Shown piece by piece: positions 1 to 9,115 of a DNA stretch of 56,245 bases. The stretch comes from SFEL01 sp964392455 (GTDB lineage Bacteria; Bacillota; Clostridia; Christensenellales; CAG-138): the NCBI GenBank assembly GCA_964392455.1, contig CAYMPG010000012.1:1-56245 (forward strand), written 5' to 3'. Below the pieces are notes generated by a model that was given only the letters and a program-made list of their open reading frames with translations, searched no databases and was not told where the DNA came from. Position numbers and translations under genes: made by a program. Within the stretch, counting starts at the first letter, position 1, and every line of letters starts with the position of its first letter.

Positions 1-20
1 AGACGGTTCAGAGCGATCAT
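1..20 (-). CDS. 5' end of an unidentified gene (partial)
   Basis: A minus-strand ATG at 18-20 is preceded by a perfect AAGGAGG ribosome site (28-34) seven bases upstream. Only the first residues (MIALNR) lie in the window, so the product cannot be named. It is read in the same direction as the marR-like gene at 129-542, about 110 bases downstream of it, and is probably that regulator's target and operon partner. Confidence 0.55.
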
Positions 21-128
21 AGTCTTTCCTCCTTAAAATGTTGCGAGTCTTTTGTTGCCGGAAAAGCCGTCAAAGGCGGCGGTGGTGTCCTGAACGTACA
101 GCATCTGCAGATTGTCCTGAAATGCAGG

Positions 129-542
129 TTACTGGAGGATTTTCGCAAGCAACGATGCCAGCTGGCTGCATTCAGATTCCGTCAGATTTTTGGTCATCTG
201 CTGTTCCAGACTGTCGGCCAGAGCCAGCAGTTCTTCTTTCATCTCCATAGCCCGTTCTGACAGGACAAGCACTTTGCTGCGCTTATCTTCGGGATGAGGC
301 ATTCGCTTTACAAGATTCTTCGTTTCCAACTTCTGCACCAAGCCGGTGACCGTGGGATTGGTCATGGAAAACTTCGCTTCAATATCCGTCTGCCGAACAG
401 ACCCAGCAGGAAATCGGTAAAGCACCATCAGAATCTTGAATTGACTGCCCGTTAAATCATATGGCATCAGAAGTTGGTTGGAAAGCTTATCGAAGATCAA
501 GGAAGATTTCTTGACCAGAATTGATATTTTTGTACTTGCCAT
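129..542 (-). CDS. MarR-family transcriptional regulator
   Basis: A 137-residue protein, the usual size for a MarR winged-helix dimer. Residues about 30-100 form the wHTH: the recognition-helix region reads MTNPTVTGLVQKLETKNLVKR and is followed by the wing signature HPEDKRSKVLVLSE, which is characteristic of MarR proteins. The C-terminal helix is the dimerisation part. The start is fixed by a GGAAGGAGC ribosome site just upstream. A perfect 12-bp inverted repeat encloses its own promoter (568-610), so autorepression is likely. The ligand is unknown; the next gene (starting at base 20, minus strand) is the probable target. It sits in the AT-rich first kilobase, so it may be a recent arrival. 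Confidence 0.9.
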   Translation of the reverse strand: MASTKISILVKKSSLIFDKLSNQLLMPYDLTGSQFKILMVLYRFPAGSVRQTDIEAKFSMTNPTVTGLVQKLETKNLVKRMPHPEDKRSKVLVLSERAMEMKEELLALADSLEQQMTKNLTESECSQLASLLAKILQ

Positions 543-567
543 GAAACTGCTCCTTCCGGAAATAAAT

Positions 568-610
568 ATAGCTTCCTATGTATTATAGTATAGGAAGCTA
601 TGGATTACAA
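568..610 (-). promoter_or_regulatory. marR promoter inside a 12-bp inverted-repeat operator
   Basis: Arms at 568-579 (ATAGCTTCCTAT) and 590-601 are perfect reverse complements separated by 10 bases. On the minus strand a TATAAT -10 box (582-587) lies between the arms, and TTGTAA (605-610) sits 17 bases upstream as the -35. A dimer bound here would cover the -10 element, the classical geometry of MarR autorepression. The repeat and promoter are seen directly; the binding protein is inferred. Confidence 0.8.
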
Positions 611-1053
611 TATGTCCTACAGTTAAACAACAGAGAAATGGTTTTATTTTTATTAAAAACCATTTGAAGCCGTATCATTTTATCAACTGTTGCCAGATTA
701 GAAACCTCTTTTACCTTCCAAGACAAGATGGGTTTTTCTTGCATTTATTAGACATTACATATTGGAAATCCGTACTTCAATATATAGAAATGGTTTTTAT
801 GTTGATGCAGCAATAAAATGCGGTCTGCAATCTGTCATAGAAAGCCAACTTAAGGAATTGCTTTTAAAACACACGTCAAATAAAACCGATGAAAATTAAA
901 AAGCTTGATGAATAGCTGTTTCCCCAAAATAAACCCACAGAAGAAATTAAGCATCCGCCGATTCTTTGGGTGCTTTGTGCATCAAAATTGGATTTGGGGC
1001 ATTTACAATACTTCATAGGCCGGCCGTGATGAGGCTTTCGATTTGAATTCGTC
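611..1053. other. AT-rich intergenic region, no supportable gene
   Basis: About 440 bases, clearly more AT-rich than the surrounding genes. It holds an AT-only-type hairpin near 634-664 (AAATGGTTTT against AAAACCATTT). One plus-strand frame is open for roughly 65 codons ending in TAA near 900 (it includes YRNGFYVDAAIKCG), but it has no ATG start and no ribosome site. I regard it as a possible gene remnant, not a gene. Confidence 0.4.
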
Positions 1054-1082
1054 TTGCCCCGCTTTTATATGGGTGCTATAAT
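1054..1082 (+). promoter_or_regulatory. Sigma-A-type promoter of the hydrolase gene
   Basis: TTGCCC (1054-1059), a 17-base spacer, and TATAAT (1077-1082). The start codon at 1104 lies about 15 bases after the expected transcript start, leaving room for little more than the AGGGG ribosome site. Confidence 0.75.
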
Positions 1083-1103
1083 CCAACAAAAGGGGTGATG
1101 GAC

Positions 1104-1859
1104 ATGAAGCAGAGAGAAATAATGGTAAGATCCACACTGGATGGGACGATGCAGCCGTCGCTGTTTTATAAGTCGGCATCGGCAGATAAGCGGCCGCTGC
1201 TGGTGGGGCTGCATACATGGAGCTATGATAGATTCAATCAGATAGAGAATATGCTGCCGTATGCTGAAAAACACGACTTTAACCTGCTGCTGCCGGAATT
1301 CAGGGGCAATAACCTGCCCAGCAATCCCATATGCACGCAGGCCTGCGGCTCCGAATATGCCAAGCAGGATATTCAGGATGCAATAGATTACGTAATCGAA
1401 AATGAAAACGTGGATAAGGATAATGTTTTCCTTCTGGGGTTAAGCGGGGGAGGACATATGGCGCTGCTGATGGCAGGAAAGTGTCCTGAGTATTTTAAGG
1501 CGATAGGCTCATATGTGCCTATTACAGACCTTAAGCAGTTTCACGACCAGAGTGAATTTTACAGAGACGGCCTGGTGGCCTGCTGCAGCGGCAGCGAGGC
1601 TGAGATGGCCGCCCGCTCGCCAATAACCTATATAGATACCATTGCAAAGGCCAATATTAAAGTATTCCATGGCAAATTTGATCCAGAGGTATCTGTGACG
1701 CACAGCATAAAGCTATTTAACATGATGATGGAAAAATACCCGGAATCCACGGTATATCTGGATATTTTTGACGGGGGACATGAAATAGATATGGAGGAGG
1801 CAATGTACTGGCTGCTTTCCCAGTACAACAAAAAGAAAAAGACCGCCGTCACGGGATAA
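1104..1859 (+). CDS. Alpha/beta hydrolase (S9/dienelactone-hydrolase-like esterase)
   Basis: A 251-residue cytoplasmic serine hydrolase. The nucleophile elbow GLSGGG places the catalytic Ser at about residue 114. The acid is probably Asp193 (HGKFDP) and the base His226 (DGGHE), giving the complete Ser-Asp-His triad in canonical order. This resembles prolyl-oligopeptidase-type esterases without the propeller. A start at ATG 1104 fits the AGGGG ribosome site at 1091-1095 better than the upstream GTG at 1095. There is no signal peptide. The substrate cannot be inferred. A lipoprotein of unknown role follows 41 bases later in the same direction. Confidence 0.82.
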   Translation: MKQREIMVRSTLDGTMQPSLFYKSASADKRPLLVGLHTWSYDRFNQIENMLPYAEKHDFNLLLPEFRGNNLPSNPICTQACGSEYAKQDIQDAIDYVIENENVDKDNVFLLGLSGGGHMALLMAGKCPEYFKAIGSYVPITDLKQFHDQSEFYRDGLVACCSGSEAEMAARSPITYIDTIAKANIKVFHGKFDPEVSVTHSIKLFNMMMEKYPESTVYLDIFDGGHEIDMEEAMYWLLSQYNKKKKTAVTG

Positions 1860-1900
1860 TGCCAGATACGTACCATATTAAATAAGGAGTATAAAACCCA

Positions 1901-2560
1901 ATGAAAAAAACAGGATGCAAAGCCGTTGCAGCGTTCATATCCGTATTGATGGCGGCACTTATGTGCCTATCGGGGTGCAGCGGCACAGACAGCAATGATA
2001 CAGAGGCTAAATCCCTGTATGAGCAGGGATTGGATGTTATTCAGCTTATGAGGGAAATGATAGATGCTGAAGGGTATACGAGCGTTTACACTGCAAGCCA
2101 CGAGATAAGCGACGTGATTCAGGCTGTTCGTTCAGGCAGCCATAATGCTCCAAAGGCAGTATATGCAATTACGGTAAGTGATGATGACCTTGCCCTCATG
2201 GGAGAGCTGGCAATGATAGGGGATGTATCGGATGAGCTGCATGAATACCTTGTTCAGAGAACGCTTCTTGCGCTTGTTACCCAGCTCAATGGCATGAGCG
2301 GCGCTGCAACTCTTGCAGCATCCAGCATTATAGCCGCATCAAAGACATTTGTAGACGAAACCGTAAGCACAAGCGTTATCTACATCTATACCTATGATAA
2401 CGCTGTGCCGGCTGCTGTGACGTTTGTTCCGGGGGAGAATGGGGCGGTAAGCGCCAGCGGCACATTTATACTGTATGATAACTTTACCTGCGGCTCTGCA
2501 AGCGAGATAAAGGAGTTCTTCAGCGAAATTTCGGTGCAGGTAGAGGAGCTTGCATTGTAA
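1901..2560 (+). CDS. Lipoprotein of unknown function
   Basis: A 219-residue protein with a clear lipoprotein signal: basic start (MKKTGCK), hydrophobic core, then LSGC with the lipidated Cys at about residue 26. The mature part is Ala/Ser/Val-rich with no motif I recognise. It is probably anchored to the outer face of the membrane. An AAGGAG ribosome site precedes the ATG. A strong terminator follows at 2586, so with the upstream hydrolase it may form a two-gene unit. Function is not assigned. Confidence 0.75.
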   Translation: MKKTGCKAVAAFISVLMAALMCLSGCSGTDSNDTEAKSLYEQGLDVIQLMREMIDAEGYTSVYTASHEISDVIQAVRSGSHNAPKAVYAITVSDDDLALMGELAMIGDVSDELHEYLVQRTLLALVTQLNGMSGAATLAASSIIAASKTFVDETVSTSVIYIYTYDNAVPAAVTFVPGENGAVSASGTFILYDNFTCGSASEIKEFFSEISVQVEELAL

Positions 2561-2585
2561 TAGATATACTTAAACAGGTAATCCC

Positions 2586-2613
2586 GGGCGCATCAATATG
2601 GATGCGCCCTTTT
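2586..2613 (+). terminator. Rho-independent terminator after the lipoprotein gene
   Basis: GGGCGCATC (2586-2594) pairs with GATGCGCCC (2601-2609) around a 6-base loop and is followed by TTTTGCTTT. It separates the lipoprotein gene from the miaB operon. Confidence 0.85.
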
Positions 2614-2626
2614 GCTTTGGCTGCAC

Positions 2627-2655
2627 TTGAAGAAAGCGCGTAAAAGGGCTATAAT
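2627..2655 (+). promoter_or_regulatory. Promoter of the miaB-mutSL-hfq operon
   Basis: TTGAAG (2627-2632), 17-base spacer, TATAAT (2650-2655). It lies directly after the terminator at 2586 and about 25 bases before the chosen miaB start, so it is the likely promoter of the seven-gene plus-strand operon. Confidence 0.8.
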
Positions 2656-2684
2656 AAAATTGATAAATTATGCAGAGGTATCAA

Positions 2685-4085
2685 ATGAGAAAAGAATTCA
2701 TTGTGCCGGAAGGTGAAATGATTGCAGCAAAGGCTGCCGCCGGGCGGGTCAGGGAGGAAATGGCTTCCCTGGGCCTTAAATACCATATAGAATCCTATGG
2801 CTGCCAGATGAATGACCATGATTCAGAAAAGCTGGCAGGCATGCTGGAGGATATGGGCTGCGTAAAGGCAGCCGATAAGGCAGATGCCGATATTATCCTG
2901 TTTAATACATGCTGCATCCGTGAGCATGCGGAGCAGAAGGTATACGGTAACATTGGCGCCCTGAAAAAGCGCAAGGATGATGAGCCGGGGCTGTTGATCG
3001 GCGTATGCGGCTGCATGATGCAGCAAAAGGAAGCGGGAGACAAGTTGTTTAAGCGCTTTCCGTTTGTGGATATGGTATTTGGCACAAACGAGCTGCACAG
3101 ATTTCCAAATATATTCGAATCTGCCCTGCATCACGACAGAGTGATACAGGTGAGGGAGATGAATGGTGAAATTGCCGAGGGGCTGCCCGTACTTAGAAGC
3201 GGCACCTTCTCTACCAATGTTACCATAACCTATGGCTGCAATAATTACTGCTCATATTGCATAGTTCCCTATGTAAGGGGCCGTGAGCGCTCCCGAGATT
3301 CTGAGGCGATAGTAAACGAGGTGCGTCAGGTGGCTGCGCTGGGCTTTAAGGAAGTTACACTGCTTGGGCAGAACGTTAACTCCTACAGCGGTGATGATGG
3401 CGCAACGGATTTTCCAACCCTCCTTCGTAAGGTTCATGACGGGGTGCCTGGAATAAGCCGCATCCGCTTTATGACCTCCCACCCAAAGGATCTTTCTCCG
3501 GCGCTTATGGATGCAATAGCCGAGCTGCCAAGGGTTTGCAAGCATATCCATCTGCCCGTTCAGTCCGGCAGCAACAGGATACTGCACCTTATGAACCGCC
3601 GCTATACCAGAGAAAAGTATATGGACGAGGTGGCGGAGCTCAGACGCAGAGTGCCGGGTATAGAGCTTACAACGGATATGATAGTAGGCTTCCCCGGCGA
3701 GACAGAGGCCGATTTTGAGGATACGCTGGACCTTGTGCGGCAGGTGGGCTATTCTGCGGCATTTACCTTTATGTATTCTCCACGCAAGGGCACAGTTGCA
3801 GCGAAGATGACCGAGCAGGTGCCGGATGAGGTAAAACATCAGCGGCTGCAGCGGCTCAATGCCCTGCAGGCTGAAATACTAAAGGACGGCAATCTTAAAT
3901 ACATAGGCACCACCGGCGAGGTATTGGTGGAGGGCTGCGACAGGCGGGCTGAGCCCATGGCATACGGCAAGCTCAGCAACTTTAAAATGGTATATTTCCC
4001 CGGCGGCGAGGAGCTTATAGGCTCCCTGCGTAACGTAAAGATAACTGCCAGCCAGAACAACTCCCTGATAGGCGAGCTGATATGA
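2685..4085 (+). CDS. miaB: tRNA-2-methylthio-N6-dimethylallyladenosine synthase MiaB
   Basis: Radical-SAM methylthiotransferase that adds the 2-methylthio group to i6A37 in tRNAs reading UNN codons. The 466-residue protein shows all three domains. The N-terminal UPF0004 domain carries cluster cysteines in ESYGCQMND, NTCCIRE and GVCGCM. The radical-SAM core has CNNYCSYC (CxxxCxxC) at about residues 185-192. A C-terminal TRAM region follows. I prefer ATG 2685, which has AGAGGT five bases upstream, over ATG 2670, which has none. It is first in the operon that also encodes MiaA, the enzyme making its i6A substrate. The close relative RimO is encoded at 21979-23277. Confidence 0.95.
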   Translation: MRKEFIVPEGEMIAAKAAAGRVREEMASLGLKYHIESYGCQMNDHDSEKLAGMLEDMGCVKAADKADADIILFNTCCIREHAEQKVYGNIGALKKRKDDEPGLLIGVCGCMMQQKEAGDKLFKRFPFVDMVFGTNELHRFPNIFESALHHDRVIQVREMNGEIAEGLPVLRSGTFSTNVTITYGCNNYCSYCIVPYVRGRERSRDSEAIVNEVRQVAALGFKEVTLLGQNVNSYSGDDGATDFPTLLRKVHDGVPGISRIRFMTSHPKDLSPALMDAIAELPRVCKHIHLPVQSGSNRILHLMNRRYTREKYMDEVAELRRRVPGIELTTDMIVGFPGETEADFEDTLDLVRQVGYSAAFTFMYSPRKGTVAAKMTEQVPDEVKHQRLQRLNALQAEILKDGNLKYIGTTGEVLVEGCDRRAEPMAYGKLSNFKMVYFPGGEELIGSLRNVKITASQNNSLIGELI

Positions 4086-4112
4086 TAAACAAGAAAGGTA
4101 TATAAATACACA

Positions 4113-4511
4113 ATGATAAAAGAAAAAGCTACCGAACTGGGCCTTGCCATTTCAAACTCCGAGGAATTTAAGCGTATGCAGGCTGCAAAGGCTGCCATGG
4201 ATTCTGATACTCTCGTAAATGGGCTTATGGAGCAATACACCAAAAAGCAGGAGCACATGGTGCAAATGCTGGAAAATGAAAGCGAGGGCGTTACCGTATC
4301 TGCCATTGCAAAAGAAATAGAAGATATTCAGAATGAGCTTATGAGCAACCCTGTATTCATAGAAATGATGGAAGCTCAAAACCAGTTTGCAAACGTTATG
4401 AATGATGTAAATAAAATCATCAGCGCATATATAAACCTTGGTGCAGAGGACGATAGCCAGTCCTCAGGCTGCAGCGGCGATTGCTCCGGCTGTTCCGGCT
4501 GCGTACACTGA
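4113..4511 (+). CDS. YlbF/YmcA (Ric) family protein with Cys-rich tail
   Basis: A 132-residue, all-helical YlbF-family protein. In Bacillus subtilis the relatives YmcA, YlbF and YaaT form the Fe-S-containing Ric complex that influences RNase Y-dependent mRNA processing. Residues about 1-110 are the helical domain. The C-terminal tail reads CSGDCSGCSGC, four cysteines within eleven residues, suggesting metal or Fe-S cluster binding. The location directly after miaB mirrors ymcB-ymcA in Bacillus, and RNase Y is encoded 13 kb away. An AGAAAGGT ribosome site lies rather far (about 13 bases) from the ATG. Confidence 0.88.
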   Translation: MIKEKATELGLAISNSEEFKRMQAAKAAMDSDTLVNGLMEQYTKKQEHMVQMLENESEGVTVSAIAKEIEDIQNELMSNPVFIEMMEAQNQFANVMNDVNKIISAYINLGAEDDSQSSGCSGDCSGCSGCVH

Positions 4512-4536
4512 CCATACCTTAAAAAAGGAGCCCCAT

Positions 4537-7152
4537 ATGCCTGCTGACCTTACCCCTATGATGCGCCAATATATGGAGGTAAAAGAAAAGTATCCTGATT
4601 GTATACTCTTTTACCGCCTTGGCGATTTTTATGAGATGTTTTTTGAGGACGCACTCCTTGCCTCCCGTGAGCTTGAAATAGTGCTCACGGGGCGTGATTG
4701 CGGCCTTGAGGAGCGTGCTCCCATGTGCGGCGTGCCGTATCATGCAATGGAAAGCTATGTGAGCAAGCTCATAGAAAAGGGGTATAAGGTAGCCATATGT
4801 GAGCAGCTTACAGACCCAAAGGAAGCAAAGGGCCTTGTGGAGCGGGATGTTATCCGGGTGATAACCCCCGGCACGGTAATAGAAGAAAGCATGCTTTCAG
4901 AGGGGAAGAATAACTATATTGCTTCGCTGTTTTTGCGGGAGAGCGACGTGGGCGTAGCTTATTGCGATGTATCCACAGGCAGCTTTTTTGTTTACGAATA
5001 CAGCGGGAAAAACTGGATGGGCGAGTTGCTGGATGAGCTTTGCCGCATACAGCCCACTGAGATAGTTACAAATGATGCCGTATTCATGCAGGATATGCTG
5101 CTGCGCCGCCTTAAGGCGGAGTATTATGTGCAGTGCTATGGCAACTGGGCATATGAATACACAGGCGCAAAGCAGCGGCTGCTTACCCATTTCGGAGTAT
5201 CCACCCTTGTGGGATTTGGCTGCGACGATATGCCCTGCGCCATATCCGCTGCGGGTGCATTGATTTCCTACCTTGAGGATACGCAGAAAAACTCCCTGTG
5301 CCATATAAAGCGCATACGGATAAACCAGCGCAGCCGCTATATGCACATCGATGCAAATTCCCGCCGCAACCTTGAGCTTACCCGGCCCATACGCTCGGAA
5401 AGCAGCAAAAAGAATACCCTCCTTTATCACCTTGATAAGACCGGCACTGCTATGGGCGGAAGGCTTTTGCGTACATGGATAGATCAGCCGCTCCAGCTTC
5501 CCAATGAAATCGAAGCAAGGCTCAGCGCAGTGGAGGAGCTGCTGAATAAGAACATAGAGCGTGATACGGTAATAAAAGCCCTTGATGCCATTTACGACAT
5601 AGAGCGCCTGTGCAGCCGCATAGCTTATGGCACGGTAAATGCAAGGGACTGCGAATCTCTCAGGCTGTCGCTGGAAAAAATCCCTGCGCTCATAGCCTCC
5701 CTAGCTCCCATGAGGTCTGCTGAGCTCAGCCGCATAAGGGATCAGCTTGACCCTATGGAGGATATATGTGCGCTGCTTCATTTGGCCATTGCAGAAAACC
5801 CGCCGCTTAGCGTAAAGGAAGGCGGAGTTATCCGCGATGGCTATAGTGACGAGGTGGATAAATACCGTGATGCCTCAAAAAACGGCAAAACCTGGCTCAG
5901 CCGCATGGAAGCCGCAGAGCGTGAAAGCACCGGCATAAAAAATCTTAAGATAAGCTACAACAAGGTTTTCGGTTACTACATAGAGGTAACAAAATCCTAC
6001 CTGAACCTTGTGCCGTATAATTACCATCGCAAGCAGACCCTTGCAAACTGCGAGCGCTACATTACCGATGAGCTTAAGGAGCTTGAAAATACCATATTGG
6101 GCGCAGAGGAAAGCTGTATTGCCCTTGAATACAGGCTGTTTACAGAGCTGAGGGATACTCTCCTTGGCTGTATAGAACGCCTGCAGGCTGACGCAGGGCT
6201 GATAGCTGCGCTGGATGTATACTGTTCCTTTGCCCAGGTGGCATATTCAAATGACTATTGCCGTCCCAAGATTCAGACGAATGGCCGAATAGAAATAATA
6301 GACGGCAGGCATCCTGTGGTAGAACGCAGCGTAAATGGCGGTTTTGTGCCAAATAACACCATGATGAACAGCCGGGATGACCGCCTTATAATCCTTACCG
6401 GCCCCAATATGGCAGGCAAGAGTACATATATGCGTCAGGTGGCCCTTATTGTGCTTATGGCACACATAGGCAGCTTTGTGCCTGCCACAAGTGCCAGCAT
6501 AACCGTTACAGACAGGATATTTACCAGAGTTGGCGCATCGGATAACCTGGCTTCCGGCCAAAGTACATTTATGGTGGAAATGAGTGAAATGTCCAACATA
6601 CTCAATAATGCCACTCCAAACAGCCTGCTCATTATCGATGAAATTGGCAGAGGCACCAGCACCTTTGACGGGCTAAGCATAGCCTGGGCGGTGCTTGAGC
6701 ATATAGCGGACAGGGAAAAATGCGGTGCAAAAACTCTCTTTGCCACCCACTATCATGAGCTTACAGAGCTGGAGGGAAAGCTGCCCGGCATTAAAAACTA
6801 CCGCATTTCAGTAAAAGAAGTAGGGGAGGACATAATCTTCCTCAGAAAGATCGTCCGTGGCGGCGCAGATAAGAGCTTTGGCATACAGGTAGCCCGCCTT
6901 GCTGGGCTGCCGCAGGAGGTAATAACCAGAGCAAAGGAGATACTCCGTGAGCTGGAAGCCTCTGATATAAATATCGACCATGCAGGCATACTTGAAAAGA
7001 ATAGCAGCTCAGATCAGCAGATGACTCTTTTCGGAGCCCCGTCCCCGGAGGATATTATGAAGGAGCTGAGGGAGCTGGATATAAATGCCATCACTCCCAT
7101 GGATGCCCTCAATTTGATATATGACCTGCACCTTCGTGCAAAGCTGAGGTAA
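4537..7152 (+). CDS. mutS: DNA mismatch repair protein MutS
   Basis: An 871-residue MutS1, normal length. It recognises mismatches and recruits MutL. Seen in order: the N-terminal mismatch-reading motif with Phe31-Tyr-Glu33 (GDFYEMFFED), connector and lever regions, then the ABC-type ATPase with Walker A GPNMAGKST at about 622-630, Walker B LLIIDEIGRGTSTFDG, and the FATHYHELTEL switch. The open frame extends upstream to 4438, but ATG 4537 has AAAAAAGGAG seven bases before it, and the upstream part overlaps the ylbF-like gene. MutL follows with a one-base gap, indicating translational coupling. Confidence 0.97.
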   Translation: MPADLTPMMRQYMEVKEKYPDCILFYRLGDFYEMFFEDALLASRELEIVLTGRDCGLEERAPMCGVPYHAMESYVSKLIEKGYKVAICEQLTDPKEAKGLVERDVIRVITPGTVIEESMLSEGKNNYIASLFLRESDVGVAYCDVSTGSFFVYEYSGKNWMGELLDELCRIQPTEIVTNDAVFMQDMLLRRLKAEYYVQCYGNWAYEYTGAKQRLLTHFGVSTLVGFGCDDMPCAISAAGALISYLEDTQKNSLCHIKRIRINQRSRYMHIDANSRRNLELTRPIRSESSKKNTLLYHLDKTGTAMGGRLLRTWIDQPLQLPNEIEARLSAVEELLNKNIERDTVIKALDAIYDIERLCSRIAYGTVNARDCESLRLSLEKIPALIASLAPMRSAELSRIRDQLDPMEDICALLHLAIAENPPLSVKEGGVIRDGYSDEVDKYRDASKNGKTWLSRMEAAERESTGIKNLKISYNKVFGYYIEVTKSYLNLVPYNYHRKQTLANCERYITDELKELENTILGAEESCIALEYRLFTELRDTLLGCIERLQADAGLIAALDVYCSFAQVAYSNDYCRPKIQTNGRIEIIDGRHPVVERSVNGGFVPNNTMMNSRDDRLIILTGPNMAGKSTYMRQVALIVLMAHIGSFVPATSASITVTDRIFTRVGASDNLASGQSTFMVEMSEMSNILNNATPNSLLIIDEIGRGTSTFDGLSIAWAVLEHIADREKCGAKTLFATHYHELTELEGKLPGIKNYRISVKEVGEDIIFLRKIVRGGADKSFGIQVARLAGLPQEVITRAKEILRELEASDINIDHAGILEKNSSSDQQMTLFGAPSPEDIMKELRELDINAITPMDALNLIYDLHLRAKLR

Positions 7153-7153
7153 A

Positions 7154-9115
7154 ATGAAACGTATTCAGGTGCTGACAAAGCACACGGCAAACCAGATAGC
7201 CGCAGGCGAGGTGGTAGAACGCCCCGCATCAGTGGTTAAGGAGCTGGTGGAAAACTCAATAGACGCAGGAAGCACCGCCGTTACAATAGAGATAAACGGC
7301 GGCGGCATAGAGTATATCCGTGTTACGGATAACGGCTCAGGTATACTGCCTGATGACCTGCCGCTGGCCTTTCTCAGCCATGCCACAAGCAAAATCACCA
7401 CAGCGGAAGACCTTGCCCACATTGAAACGCTGGGATTCAGGGGGGAGGCTCTTGCATCCATTGGCGCAGTATCCATGCTTACCATGCGTACTCGTATTAA
7501 GGATGCAGATGAGGGCGCCATGATACGGATAGAGGGCGGAGAGGTAAAAGAAAATATGCCATCCGGCTGCCCCGAAGGCAGCACCACTGAGGTGAGGAAC
7601 CTGTTTTACAACGTGCCGGCAAGGCTGAAGTTTCTTAAATCCCAGCGGGCGGAGGCCAGCGCAATATCCGACTATATCTCTCGGGCCATAATGGCAAACC
7701 CTGCCATATCCTTTAAGCTGATAAGCAACGGAAAGCTGATATACCACAGCCCCGGCGATGGCAAGCTGAGGTCTGCCATATTCTGCGTGTACGGCGGCGA
7801 GGTTCTGCCCCATATCAAGGCTGTGGATTATGATGATGGCCGTGTAAAAATTACCGGCTTTATCGGCACAGAAAAGCTGGCCCGGCCAAACAGACAGCAT
7901 CAATCCCTCTTTGTAAACTCTCGCTATGTACGTTCATCACAAATATCATACGGCATACAGCGGGCATTTGATACCCGGCTGATGGGCGGAAGGTTTCCGT
8001 TTTTTGTGCTGAATATATCAGTAGACTTTGCAGATGTGGATGTAAACGTTCATCCGAATAAAATGGAGGTGCGCTTCAAGGATGAGCAGGGCGCAGTTCG
8101 GGCTGCCACCATAGCCGCAAGAATGGCCCTTGGTGACCCTGTGGCGCCTGTTATCACCCATGAAGATATCCTGCCTGCACAAAAGCAGTTTATACCAGAA
8201 AAAAAGCCGGATAGTCAATCTTTCGTACAACCGGCCGAAAAAGCAGAAGCTAAGACTGTGCAGCCTCCTTTCATAAGCAGCCTTAATCAGCCGGCACCCA
8301 AGGCCGCCATACAGGTCAGCGAAGCAAATCCATCCTATCATAGTCTTCCCAGCGAAAAAACTGTGCTGCCTGCCGGTGCGCTGTCCTATGGAAGCACGCT
8401 GAATATGACCGTTGAGCAAAAGCGGCAGCAGATAAAGCTGGAAGCCGCCGAAGCGGATAAGGCTCAGCCTGTAATTCACGTAACCGTGCCTCCAATAAAA
8501 AAAGAGCAGCCTCCCGAGGCCCCCAAGCAGCTTGAGTTTGGCAAGATTCCCTACAGAATAGTCGGCCAGCTTTTCGGCTGCTACTGGGTGGTGCAGCAGG
8601 GCGAGGATGTATTTTTCATTGACCAGCACGCAGCCCACGAGCGCCGCCTGTATGAAAGCATCATATCAAGGCCATTGGAGCCTGATTCCCAGCTATTGTT
8701 GATGCCGGAGGTGGAAAAGCTCTCTGGGGCGGAATACGATACGCTTATGGAAAACCTGGAGCTGTTTAAAGAGCTGGGGTTTGATATAGATGAATTTGGT
8801 GCGCTTACCATAAGTATAAGGGCGGTGCCTGCCATATTTTCCGCCCCTGAAGCCCCCGCCTTTATACATGAGGCCATAGGTATTCTGCAAAATAAGAGTA
8901 CCCTTACAGCCAAGGATGTGAAGCGCAGCTCCCTTATACAATCAGCCTGCAAGCACGCAATAAAGGCAGGGGATCTCCTTACGGATGTGGAAATAAACAC
9001 CCTGCTGGAAGAATACACCAATAACGGCGTGCCCATGACCTGCCCCCACGGCAGGCCGGTAATGGTAAGGATGAGCAAAGCGGAATTTGAAAAGCTGTTT
9101 AAGCGGGTGCTGTAA
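7154..9115 (+). CDS. mutL: DNA mismatch repair endonuclease MutL
   Basis: A 653-residue GHKL-ATPase. The N-terminal motifs are ENSIDAGS, DNGSGI and GFRGEAL. A low-complexity Pro/Ala/Gln linker (about 335-465) joins the C-terminal dimerisation domain. That domain keeps the nicking-endonuclease signature DQHAAHERRLYE (about 490-501, DQHA-x2-E-x4-E), a SACKHAIK segment and CPHGRP (about 630-635). So this MutL should nick DNA itself, as expected for a bacterium without MutH. ATG 7154 comes one base after the mutS stop, and miaA starts immediately after the mutL stop. Confidence 0.97.
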   Translation: MKRIQVLTKHTANQIAAGEVVERPASVVKELVENSIDAGSTAVTIEINGGGIEYIRVTDNGSGILPDDLPLAFLSHATSKITTAEDLAHIETLGFRGEALASIGAVSMLTMRTRIKDADEGAMIRIEGGEVKENMPSGCPEGSTTEVRNLFYNVPARLKFLKSQRAEASAISDYISRAIMANPAISFKLISNGKLIYHSPGDGKLRSAIFCVYGGEVLPHIKAVDYDDGRVKITGFIGTEKLARPNRQHQSLFVNSRYVRSSQISYGIQRAFDTRLMGGRFPFFVLNISVDFADVDVNVHPNKMEVRFKDEQGAVRAATIAARMALGDPVAPVITHEDILPAQKQFIPEKKPDSQSFVQPAEKAEAKTVQPPFISSLNQPAPKAAIQVSEANPSYHSLPSEKTVLPAGALSYGSTLNMTVEQKRQQIKLEAAEADKAQPVIHVTVPPIKKEQPPEAPKQLEFGKIPYRIVGQLFGCYWVVQQGEDVFFIDQHAAHERRLYESIISRPLEPDSQLLLMPEVEKLSGAEYDTLMENLELFKELGFDIDEFGALTISIRAVPAIFSAPEAPAFIHEAIGILQNKSTLTAKDVKRSSLIQSACKHAIKAGDLLTDVEINTLLEEYTNNGVPMTCPHGRPVMVRMSKAEFEKLFKRVL

